Below are positions 13,797 to 25,200 of a stretch of 64,000 nt of DNA, one piece after another. Position numbers and translations under genes: made by a program. The notes under the pieces were generated by a model. That model searched no databases and had not been told where the DNA came from. It saw nothing but the letters and a program-made list of their open reading frames with translations. Source of the DNA: Cyrtodaria siliqua (Eukaryota > Mollusca > Bivalvia > Adapedonta > Hiatellidae); the NCBI GenBank assembly GCA_037043455.1, contig JAWPHD010006785.1, positions 1-64,000 on the forward strand. Reading direction: 5' to 3'. Numbering within the stretch: the stretch's first letter is position 1; each line of letters begins with the position of its first letter.

Positions 13797-15654
13797 GCCC
13801 TCTGTTATATAAGGTTGGGAAGAGGCCAGATACAGTCCTCTGTTATATAAGGAAGAGGCCTGTTACAGTCCTCTGTTATATAAGGTTGGGAAGAGACCTA
13901 TTACAGTCCTCTGTTATATAAGGAAGAGGCCTGTTACAGTCCTCTGTTATATAAGGTTGGGAAGAGGCCTGTTACAGCCCTCTGTTATATATGGTTGGGG
14001 AAGAGGCTTGTTACAGTCCTCTGTTATATAAGAAAGAGGCCTGTTACATTCCTTTGTTATATAAGGTTGGGAACAGGCCTGTTACAGTCCTATGTTATAT
14101 AAGGAAGAGGCCTGTTACAGCCCTCTGTTATATAAGGAAGAGGCCTGTTACAGTCCTTTGTTATATAAGGAAGAGGCATGTAACAGCCCTCTGTTATATA
14201 AGGTTGGGAAGAGGCCTGTTACAGTCTTCTGTTATATAAGGTTGGGAAGAGGCCTGTTACAGCCCTCTGTTATATAAGGTTGGGAAGAGGCAAGATACAG
14301 TCATCTGTTACATAAGGTAGAGGCCTGTTACAGTCCTCTGTTATATACGGTTGGGAAGAGGCCTGTTACAGTCCTCTGTTATATAAGGAAGAGGCCTGTT
14401 ACAGCCTCTGTTATATAAGGTTGGGAAGAGGCCTGTTACAGTCCTCTGTTATATACGGTTGGGAAGAGGCCTGTTACAGCCCTCTGTTATATAAGGTTGG
14501 GGAAGAGGCTTGTTACAGTCCTCTGTTATATAAGGAAGAGGCATGTTACAGTCCTCTGTTATATAAGGTTGGGAACAGGCCTGTTACAGTCCTCTGTTAT
14601 ATAAGGAAGAGGCCTGTTACAACCCTCTGTTATATAAGGAAGAGGCCTGTTACAGTCCTCTGTTATTTAAGGAAGAGGCCTGTTACAGTCCTCTGTTATA
14701 TAAGGTTGGGAAGAGGCCTGTTACAGCCCTCTGTTATATAAGGTTGGGAAGAGGCCAGATACAGTCCTCTGTTATATAAGGAAGAGGCCTGTTACAGTCC
14801 TCTGTTATATAAGGTTGGGAAGAGACCTATTACAGTCCTCTGTTATATAAGGAAGAGGCCTGTTACAGTCCTCTGTTATATAAGGTTGGGAAGAGGCCTG
14901 TTACAGCCCTCTGTTATATATGGTTGGGGAAGAGGCTTGTTACAGTCCTCTGTTATATAAGAAAGAGGCCTGTTACATTCCTTTGTTATATAAGGTTGGG
15001 AACAGGCCTGTTACAGTCCTATGTTATATAAGGAAGAGGCCTGTTACAGCCCTCTGTTATATAAGGAAGAGGCCTGTTACAGTCCTTTGTTATATAAGGA
15101 AGAGGCCTGTAACAGCCCTCTGTTATATAAGGTTGGGAAGAGGCCTGTTACAGTCTTCTGTTATATAAGGTTGGGAAGAGGCCTGTTACAGCCCTCTGTT
15201 ATATAAGGTTGGGAAGAGGCAAGATACAGTCATCTGTTACATAAGGTAGAGGCCTGTTACAGTCCTCTGTTATATACGGTTGGGAAGAGGCCTGTTACAG
15301 TCCTCTGTTATATAAGGAAGAGGCCTGTTACAGCCTCTGTTATATAAGGTTGGGAAGAGGCCTGTTACAGTCCTCTGTTATATACGGTTGGGAAGAGGCC
15401 TGTTACAGCCCTCTGTTATATAAGGTTGGGGAAGAGGCTTGTTACAGTCCTCTGTTATATAAGGAAGAGGCATGTTACAGTCCTCTGTTATATAAGGTTG
15501 GGAACAGGCCTGTTACAGTCCTCTGTTATATAAGGAAGAGGCCTGTTACAACCCTCTGTTATATAAGGAAGAGGCCTGTTACAGTCCTCTGTTATTTAAG
15601 GAAGAGGCCTGTTACAGTCCTCTGTTATATAAGGTTGGGAAGAGGCCTGTTACA
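13797..15654. repeat. 929-bp higher-order repeat, two near-identical copies
   Basis: 13,797-14,725 and 14,726-15,654 match almost base for base (one seen difference: GGCATGTAACAG versus GGCCTGTAACAG). A diverging third copy starts at 15,655. This is the youngest amplification in the array. Confidence 0.85.
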
Positions 15655-17542
15655 GCCCTCTGTTATATAAGGTTGGGAAGAGGCCAGATACAGTCCTCTG
15701 TTATATAAGGAAGAGGCCTGTTACAGTCCTCTGTTATATAAGGTTGGGAAGAGACCTATTACAGTCCTCTGTTATATAAGGAAGAGGCCTGTTACAGTCC
15801 TCTGTTATATAAGGTTGGGAAGAGGCCTGTTACAGCCCTCTGTTATATAAGGTTGGGGAAGAGGCTTGTTACAGTCCTCTGTTATATAAGGAAGAGGCCT
15901 GTTACAGTCCTTTGTTATATAAGGTTGGGAACAGGCCTGTTACAGTCCTCTGTTATATAAGGAAGAGGCATGTTACAGTCCTCTGTTATATAAGGTTGGG
16001 AACAGGCCTGTTACAGTCCTCTGTTATATAAGGAAGAGGCCTGTTACAACCCTCTGTTATATAAGGAAGAGGCCTGTTACAGTCCTCTGTTATTTAAGGA
16101 AGAGGCCTGTTACAGTCCTCTGTTATATAAGGTTGGGAAGAGGCCTGTTACAGCCCTCTGTTATATAAGGTTGGGAAGAGGCCAGATACAGTCCTCTGTT
16201 ATATAAGGAAGAGGCCTGTTACAGTCCTCTGTTATATAAGGTTGGGAAGAGACCTATTACAGTCCTCTGTTATATAAGGAAGAGGCCTGTTACAGTCCTC
16301 TGTTATATAAGGTTGGGAAGAGGCCTGTTACAGCCCTCTGTTATATAAGGTTGGGGAAGAGGCTTGTTACAGTCCTCTGTTATATAAGGAAGAGGCCTGT
16401 TACAGTCCTTTGTTATATAAGGTTGGGAACAGGCCTGTTACAGTCCTATGTTATATAAGGAAGAGGCCTGTTACAGCCCTCTGTTATATAAGGAAGAGGC
16501 CTGTTACAGTCCTCTGTTATATAAGGAAGAGGCCTGTTACAGCCCTCTGTTATATAAGGTTGGGAAGAGGCCTGTTACAGCCCTCTGTTATATAAGGTTG
16601 GGAAGAGGCCTGTTACAGCCCTCTGTTATATAAGAAAGAGGCCTGTTACAGTCCTCTGTTATATAAGGAAGAGGCCTGTTACAGCCCTATGTTATATAAG
16701 GTTGGGAAGAGGCCTGTTACAGCCCTCTGTTATATAAGGTTGGGAAGAGGCCTGTTACAGTCCTCTGTTATATAAGGAAGAGGCATGTTACAGCCCTCTG
16801 TTATATAAGGAAGAGGCCTGTTACAGCTCTCTGTTATATAAGGTTGGGAAGAGACCTGTTACAGCCCTCTGTTATATAAGGAAGAGGACTGTTACAGCTC
16901 TCTGTTATATAAGGTTGGGAAGAGCCCTGTTACAGCCCTCTGTTATATAAGGTTGGGAAGAGGCCTGTAACAATCCTCTGTTATATAAGGAAGAGGCCTG
17001 TTACAGCCCTGTGTTATATAATGAAGAGGCCTGTTACAGCCCTCTGTTATATAAGGAAGAGGCCTGTTACAGCCCTCTGTTATATATGGAAGAGGCCTGT
17101 TACAGCCCTCTGTTATATAAGGTTGAGAAGAGGCCTGTTACAGCCCTCTGTTATATAAGGAAGAGGCCTGTTACAGCCCTCTGTTATATAAGGTTGGGAA
17201 GAGGCCTGTTACAGCCCTCTGTTATATAAGGTTGGGAAGAGGCCTGTTACAGACCTCTGTTATATAAGGTTGGGAAGAGGCCTGTTACAGCCCTCTGTTA
17301 TATAAGGAAGAGGCCTGTTACAGCCCTCTGTTATATAAGGTTGGTAAGAGGCCTGATACAGCCCTCTGTTATATAACGAAGAGGCCTGTTACAGCCCTCT
17401 GTTATATAAGGCTGGGAAGAGGCCTGTTACAGCCCTCTGTTATATAAGGAAGAGGCCTGTTACAGCCCTCTGTTATATAAGGAAGAGGCCTGTTACAGCC
17501 ATCTGTTATATAAGGTAAAAAGCCCTGGGATGACACCACTCA

Positions 17543-19031
17543 CATTAAAACAAGAGGTCCAATTGGCCATGAGTCGCTCACCTGAGAACATTTGCAAAGA
17601 GGAAAAAGTAGTTAACCAGTGCAATTGATTATTAGATTGAAAACTTTGTACGACTTAAGGTAAAGTTGCAAAACTTGGTTCTTCGTATTTACAGAGAATG
17701 TTTGTATGGAAATGGATGGATAGGAAACACCGGGGCGCAGCCATTTTTTACCCTAGGAACTTCATTTGTACAACTATAATAGCATAAGAGTTAGTGGTCA
17801 TATATAAACAAAAACTGGCGGAATCTATTCAATGGTTCATAAGAACAAGATGTTTTAAGGTTCTAAACATATATGGTAATGGCGGTCATCTTGGATAATG
17901 CATTGATCTAATTTGTAAAATTTTGAAAGGCACTGACCTCAGACCCACCCCACCACGGGATCTATGTCATGTGCTTTTAGAGGAAGATTTTTTTAATTCC
18001 CTATATAAGTATGAAAAACATGTAAATCTCCATACACAAATTTTAGAACCCCTGGACACAGCCATTTTTTACCCTAGGAGTGCATTTATAAACAAAAACT
18101 GTCAAAATCTGTTTAGCGGTTCTTGAGAAGAAGTTATTTTAACGTTTTGACCATATATGGTAATGGCGGCCATCTTGGATGTTGCATTGACCAATTTTGT
18201 GCAACTTTGGAAGGCATTGACTCAGTATCGTCCACTTGAAATTTGGTTAAAATTGGTCAGGCGGTTTATGAGATGTCGTTTACAAAACCCTACATAAGTC
18301 TATGTAAAACATGTAAAATCTCTATATTCAATATTTTGAACCCCGGGGCACTGCCTTTTTAACCTTAGGAACTTTGTTTGTAAATCTTTCGTAGTCTAGG
18401 AGTATGCGATCATTTATAAATAAAAACTGTCAAAATATGTTCAGCGGTTCTTGTGAAGAAGATGTTTTAAGGTTTTGACTATATATTCTAATGGTGGCCA
18501 TCTTGGATGTCGCATTGACCTAATTTGTATAAATTTGGAAGGGATTGACCTCAGTATGGTCCACGTGAAATTTAGTCCAAATTGGTCAAGCAGTTTCTAA
18601 GGAGATTTCGTTTATAAATGCCCTATATAAGTCTATGTAAAACGTAAAATCTCCATAGTAACAAACTTTGGAACCCCGGACCACAGCCATTTTTACCCTA
18701 GGAATTTCGTTTGTATAACTTTTGTAGTCTATGAGTTGGCGATCATTTAAAAAAAAACACTTTCAAAATCTATTCAGCGGTTCTTGAGAAGAAAATGCTT
18801 TAAGGTTTTGCTTATATATAGTAATGGCGGCCATCTTGGATGTCGCATTGACCTAATTTGTATAATTTTGAAATAATTTGACCTCAGTATTATCCATGTG
18901 AAGTTTGGTCAAAATTGTCCAAAAAGAAGTTGCTTAACGAAGAGCTAACGGACAACGACGACGGACGGACGGACGGACAAAAAGCGGTCACAATAGCTTA
19001 CTTTGAGCCATAGACTCAGGTGAGCTAACAA
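17543..19031 (+). mobile_element. Composite non-autonomous element with internal repeats of about 330 bp
   Basis: It begins AACAAGAGGTCCAATTGGCC ... GTCGCTCACCTGAG and ends GACGGACGGACGG ... CTCAGGTGAGCTAAC, so CTCACCTGAG/CTCAGGTGAG forms short inverted ends. Inside, GGCCATCTTGGATG recurs near 17,880, 18,165, 18,490 and 18,825, with CCATTTTTTACCCTAGGA in between. It has no coding frame of note. Confidence 0.65.
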
Positions 19032-19526
19032 ATGGTCAACGTACCAGATTTTGTACTGTGTGGGCACATGACTGTGTTTCATATTAAAAGTAACTTTTAG
19101 CTTGGAAGCGTCCTATTCCGAATGGCCCAGTAAGCGTTATTCATCTAGGCCAACATAATACAAATGCACTGTGTTGGGAGACCTGTAGTCCAAACGGGAA
19201 CGTTAACTTTCGAATAATTCGCAAATCTAAAACAACTACGCCATCAGGGCGCAGTGTACACATTCTCACAAGTTATATGTATGCCCAACTATTAAAAAAA
19301 TATATCTATCTATATTTAAATGTTGTTGGAACGTAGCGTCGCTTAAATAACACATTTAATTGTGTGTGTTTTGCATATGACGTTTTAATTGACGTCTCAG
19401 CGATACACGTGTTTTCTGACGATTATAATCATTGACTCCAGAGGTATTGATAGGAATTATAATACCTACTCAATAACAAACCAGCATTGAGTATATAAAA
19501 ATATAGACAACAAAACAAAAGCTCTT
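19032..19526. other. No gene seen
   Basis: AT-rich spacer without recognisable coding, RNA or repeat structure. Confidence 0.5.
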
Positions 19527-21870
19527 GCCCAATAGGGTCTGTATCGCTCTACTGGCTATATGGAGTCTTTGATAGGAAACACGACAACACTATGCGCAAC
19601 GAGGCCTGTACTGATCATTCCTGCCAAGTTTCACTGTAATCCAGTCAGGGGTTTAGGAAAAATATCGCGGATAAAGTTTGTGTATTAAGGGCCATAACTC
19701 ATTAGGGGCCAAATATCATTTAACCGGAACACAGCGATGATATGCGTAGCTAGGCTTCGTACTGATCATCCCTGTTTCGCTGAAATCGGGCCAGGGTTTC
19801 AGGAGAACTAGTCTGTACACATTTAGTGTATTAAAACATTTAAAGGGCCATAAAATCATTCAACTGGAACATGACCATGATAGCCGTAACCAAGTTTCGT
19901 TGAAAGCCAACCAGTGGTTGTGGAGAACTAGTCCAGACAAATGTTGTGTATTAAAACCTTTAAAGAGCCACAACTCCAATAAAAATCATTCAACCGGAAC
20001 ATGACAACAATATGCCAAACTGGGCTTGGTACTGATCATTCCTAACAAGTTCCACTGAAATCCAGACAGGAGTTCAAGAAAACTAGTCCGGACAAAATAT
20101 GTGTTTAAGGGGCAATAATTGTGTCAAAAATCATTCAACAAAAACATGGTGGTAGTATGTGCAACTAGGCATGGTACTGATCATCCCTGCCAAGTTTCCT
20201 TCAAATCCTGCTAGGCGTTCAAGACAACTAGCCTGTACAAAGTTAGTGTATTAAAACCTTTAAATGGCCATTACTCTGCCAAAACTCATTCAACGGAACA
20301 TGGCGACGATATGCGCAGTTAGGCTTGGTACTCATCATCCACGCTAAAATTCGTTGAAATTCGGCCTGGAGTTCAGAAGAGACTAGGCCGGATAAAGCTG
20401 GTGTATCAACACCTTTAAAGGGCTATAACTCCGCAAAAACTCATTCAATGGAACATGGCGACGATATGCGCAACGATGCTTGGTACTCATCATCCACGCC
20501 AAAATTCGTTGAAATTTGGCCTGGAGTTTAGAAGCGACTAGGCCGGATAAAGTTTGTGTATTAAAACCTTTAAAGGGCTATAACTCCGCAAAAAATCATT
20601 CAACCGGAACGCTACGATGACATGCACATCTAGGCCTGATACTGAATTTTCCTGCAAAGTTTCATTGAAATCCGGCCAGGAGTTCAGGAGAACTAGTCCA
20701 AACAAAATTTGAATATTAAAACCTTTAAAGGGCCGTAACTCCGCTAAAAATCTTTTCAACCAAATCCGGCGATGACAGGCATGACTAGGCTTGGTACTGA
20801 TCATCCCTGCGAAGTTTCGTTGAATCCGGACAGGGATTCGGGAAAACTAGTTCAGACAAAGTTCGTGTATTAAAACATTTAAAGGGCCATAACTCAGACA
20901 CAAAACATTTAACCGGATTACGGTGATGACATGTACCACTAGGACTGCTACTTATCATCCTTGCATAGTTTCGTTGACATCCGGCCAGGGGATCAGAAAA
21001 ATAGTCCGGACAAAGTTTATACATTAAAACCTTTAAAGGACCACAACTCCGCCAAAAATCATTCAACCGTAACACGGTGACGATATGCATAACTAGATTT
21101 GGTACTGATCATCCCTGCAAAGTTTCATTAAAATCCGGCCAAACGAATTGGTCTTAATGAGGCCAAATACAGTATTTAGTTTAACTAACTCGGCCTTAAC
21201 TCCAGTTTTACTAATACGATTTAGCTGGTTTTCAAGCTTTTCTGAGCTTTTATTGATATGTACAAGCTAGTAAAATCTGTAAAAGATCCGACGAAAAATG
21301 AAGGCTCTGTCATGTTAAAGATGTCAAATTATAGCATATTTCAAAAATCAAGGGCCATAACTCCATCGAAAATGTCAGATCAGGCTGGTTTTCAAATGCG
21401 TCCAAGATTTCATTGCTTTAAACAATCTATGCAAGTTTAGTAAAGACCAAATAATAAATGAAGGTGTCAGAGTGGTCACAAGGCAGAAAGATGGCATTTT
21501 TCAGAAAAACAAGGGCCATAACTCTGCTGTTATGATCCGATCTGGTTTTCAAACTTGTCCGACCAGTCATTGATATTAACAATCTGTGCAAGGTTGGTAA
21601 AGATAAAATAATAAATGAAGATGTTAGAGTGTTCACAAGGCAGAATATGGCGTTTTACAGCCATTCACGGGACATAACTCCGGTGAAACTAATCCGATCT
21701 GGCTGGTTTTCTAATTGTCCCAGCTGTCATTGATATAATTAATCTGGCAAAATTTGGTAAAGATCAAATAATGAATGAAAGTGCTAGAATGTTCCCGAAG
21801 CAAAAGTTAACGGACGACGACGGACGACGATGAACGACGGATGGACGACGGACAACTCACTATCCCATAA
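19527..21870 (+). mobile_element. Composite tandem element: GGCCATAACTCCG modules A then B
   Basis: It starts GCTCTTGCCCAATAGGGTCT then GTATCGCTCTACTGG. About 11 modules of 130-160 bp follow (type A: TTCAACCGGAACATG, GGTACTGATCATCCCTG, AAATCCGGCCAGGAGTTCAG, ACCTTTAAAGGGCC) to about 21,150. Then about four type B modules (GGGCCATAACTC, CCGATCTGGCTGGTTTTCAA, GTCATTGATAT, TTGGTAAAGA). It ends GGACGACGACGGACGACG. A reversed relative lies at 45,390-46,900. Some modules keep open frames by chance. Confidence 0.75.
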
Positions 21871-21991
21871 ATAAACATGTTAGATCTAAAACTTACTAGG
21901 GTTTCCGGAAGTTATCGAACACAGTTTGATATAACATCTATCATATAACATGCATGCATGTTATGATCGTCAGTTCTCCAGCGCATTTTAG

Positions 21992-22215
21992 TTATCCGTA
22001 TGGACCACCTACCGGGTTTATTGTAGGGTATCTAATGCCGAATGGCAGGATTGCGGTCTGACCATCTGGTCCATCTTCGTAGATAATCAGCATGAACGGT
22101 TTGCGACTCTCTCCCGATCGGAACTCTATGAGGCCTGCTTCTATCTTTACGTCTGTATCAATCACACTGAAACCGCCAACGTTGGAATACAAATCCCATG
22201 GATGGAAAGGTCCGG
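21992..22215 (-). CDS. Terminal coding exon h of the FCGBP-like gene
   Basis: The acceptor is TTTGTTTAG; the reading frame runs 73 codons to TAA at 21,992-21,994. It encodes AGPFHPWDLYSNVGGFSV, then KIEAGLIEF and ILPFGIRYPTINP. FCGBP-type domains end with a segment of the form V...GYG.PAG.R.., and this ending is the divergent equivalent, so a natural C-terminus is plausible. An internal GTAGGT before the stop could serve as a donor, but no downstream exon was seen. No convincing AATAAA was found close by on this strand. Confidence 0.75.
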
Positions 22216-25200
22216 CTAAACAAAGACATACATACTGAATAAATGATGTCGGATCCTTTTCATGTATTGTGTACAATTAAGCTCAATAATATCGAAGTAT
22301 TGCCTTTTATTGTCGACATCTTAAGTATTGATCCTCTCGCTGCAAGGTATCTTTTACCTAGCTAGCGCTTAGAAACAGAAAAAAATGCACACAAAGTGGT
22401 GCATGTTCTACACAGAGTGGTGCATGTTCCACACAGAGTGGTGCATGTTGTACACTTAGATTATCAGTATGTCGTACAAATCGTATTAATAATAACGTCA
22501 GTCATATAGAGGATATTTGTTGGGTTGGGTTAGGATTTATTTTCATCGAGAAGTGATATGCATACCATCTTCGAGATGGCTCAAATATCTGTATTATTGA
22601 CATTTTAAATATTGAGTTCTGCTCAACCAGGGGCTAGAGGGCATGAACGGTAGCATGCACTTTTCACTACCGTTCATGAACAATAAAACCGAGACTGCAG
22701 TATCGTGTTCGACGATTTTCAATTTTTTTCTTTCATACTTTTTTTGTATTATAGTGGCGTTGCCTGTGCAGTGTGTCGGCGGTAAAACGTCTCCCCGTGC
22801 TTGCAATTGGAACTGTTATTCATTCAACGTCTCCCCGTGCTTGCAATCAGAACTGTTATTCATTCCGATCTTTGGATATCGCTGAGCTAGATATTTACAG
22901 ATATCTTTTTTTTTCCATTCTCAAATACTTTTGTTTCCTTTCCATTTTTTTCCTTTCATACTTTCTTATAATATTTTAGATAAAGAACGATTGTTGTAAA
23001 ACCATGTATATAGCTTGTATGTTGAGTTCACATTATCGAGCTAAGTATGAAATATGTGTGGGGGGTGGGGCGTGCTTGCGTGCGTGCGTGTGTGTGTGTG
23101 TGACGGTAAAGTAGTTGTTTAATGTCGAAAAGGTCTAACCCGAGAGCAGTTGCATTGCAAAAATGTCAACGTAACCTACCTCATCCGTAGAGGTTTGACA
23201 CTTGATCATGTTAGGGTAACACCCCAGTAATATGTCTAACCCTGTTGTAGTCATGAATTGTGGTAACACTAAACATTTATTCAAGATAGTGTCCAAGATA
23301 CCCGCCAAAATGTAACAATTGATTTGTTGCGTAACATTCGAACCTATAAAGATATCATTATAAACAATTACAGCTAGGTGTATCTATATTAGATAAACAA
23401 TTTATCTCACGCAACAGTTAGCAATAGAGGGCAAGTTCAAGGTCACAATCAATGGTCAAAGGTCAGATTTGAGCGTTTTTGTGTCTTCTTGGTTAATTTT
23501 AAAACAAGACAAACATATATCTGTAAAACGTTTGACGCTTGGCTATGTTAGAGTAACACCCCAGGAATATGTCTATCCCTGTTGTAGTCGTGAATTGTTT
23601 CGGACTAAAGGTCATCAAGATGGCGTACAAGATGGCCGCTAAAATGTGATATACAACTTTGCCACAAATTACTTAAAGTTTGCTTTGCATAAGTTGTCTA
23701 TATAAGATATACATACCTGTAATGTTTTATAATAGTATATGTATTGGTACACATGTTAAGCAACAAAGCAGAGGAAGTTATCCTAGCCCGGTGCAGGATA
23801 GGGCATACACGTTATACTCATTCATATGTATTACAAGGTGAGCAATTACCAGAATGTATACCCTGCTTTGCACAGCTAACGGTCAAACACATCTTATTGG
23901 AATGTGTAGACTTTGATCCTATGCGTCAAAGGTACTACAATGTTAATACTATGAAAGAGTTATTTGATACTGTAGATTTTAGTCTTGTTTTAGATTTCCT
24001 GAAAGAGATCAGACTATATAAATCATTGTAATGTGTTCTTATATATATTTACTTGTTTATATACCCGTTGACGGGCATTTGTTGATTTACATACATAGTT
24101 TATATTACACCTGATCATCCCTTATTTTTTAATAGTTTTATCTTTATAAATTTACATTAATTTTAATTAATACTTCTTTTTTCATAGATTTTTTGCGCAC
24201 AATATGACCTATTTATGTGTCGACGTGCCGTAAAACACCATTCATTCATTCATTCATTCATTTAAGCAACAAAGCAATTATAATGACTGTATATCATACC
24301 TTGGTGAACATAATGGACGCCATCTTGAATAACTGTTTAGTGCTGTCACAATTCATGACTACAACAGGTCTCAGAAAATGCCTAATACATCCAACTAATT
24401 GAATAAGGTCAAACCTTCTACGGATGGAGTAAACTACGTTTTTCATTTTCTATGCCTCTGTTGGTCTGTTAAATGACGACGTCGCGTTAGCTGACCATTG
24501 CACGACTGATATACTACCGCAAAGCGTAAATTGTCATCACTTCAGGACTAGTTAACCTGTTTCTAAACACATTTCATTGTTAACTGACATACAGATTGAA
24601 AAGTTGTTATTTATTATTGTAATTTTTATATCACATGTATTTATGTAAATAACATCAAGCAATAAAATATTATTAAATTAAAAGTTGTCACAGTTTTGAC
24701 AGTTTAACGTCACATGACATGGTTTGCGTCTTGTCATGATTTACTGGTCGCATCAACGGATTGCAGCGTTTTTTGTCAAGTGCTCAGAAAAGACATGTAT
24801 ACGTTTTAAGGTTGCAAGCTTCTTTCTTGCTCAAAGGTTATCAAAAAATACAGCCACATGAATATTTCTATTGTCTTACAATATTCTCCATTGTTATAAA
24901 GAACATGTAGGCAAATATACAAAAAAGCTTTATATTCAACGGTCTGAAAACTTGTAAAAGGGTAAAATAATTATCAAAATCGGATGATAAACATAGAAGA
25001 AATGACAATTGAAGGTTGTCCTAAAATGGACATGGAAGACATCATTTTGATAAGTTCATCTATGACGTCATCATTTTAAATATGTCTATATTTCCTTTAA
25101 GACATGACTTAATCCTTATGTTTACAGTAACGAAGGACCAATTTGAAGCAGACATACACATTAACTCAATAATGAATATGTTTCCTGATATTAGAACCTT

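Larger units (their letters stand above)
6835..17516. repeat. Major 33/38-bp satellite array, about 300 units
   Basis: The base unit of 33 bp reads GAAGAGGCCTGTTACAG, CCCTCTG or TCCTCTG, then TTATATAAG. A 38-bp form inserts GTTGG, giving AAGGTTGGGAAGAGG; a 39-bp form adds another G. Each unit has TATATAAG (TATA-box-like), AGGCCT, and the odd palindrome CTGTTACAG. Because 33 is a multiple of 3, several frames stay open as 11-residue repeats (KEEACYSPLLY, IRKRPVTALCY, and ITEGCNRPLPY in reverse). These are not genes. The 5' flank holds GGTTGGGAAAA, possibly the seed. The right edge decays at 17,510 (TATAAGGTAAAAAGCCC). Confidence 0.97.

Noticed and set aside
6808..17229. Many ORFs of 60-144 codons with 11-residue repeats (KEEACYSPLLY and others)
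   Set aside because: They follow from a 33-bp period in a satellite; several frames and both strands are open at once, and 38-bp units end them.
6835..17516. CRISPR array
   Set aside because: Units are contiguous without unique spacers, the sequence is eukaryotic, and no cas-like gene is present.
20538..21090. Minus-strand ORFs of 88 and 101 codons
   Set aside because: Their repeated phrases (RPFKGFNI, SGTCHHR) mirror the tandem type A module; no independent gene signal.
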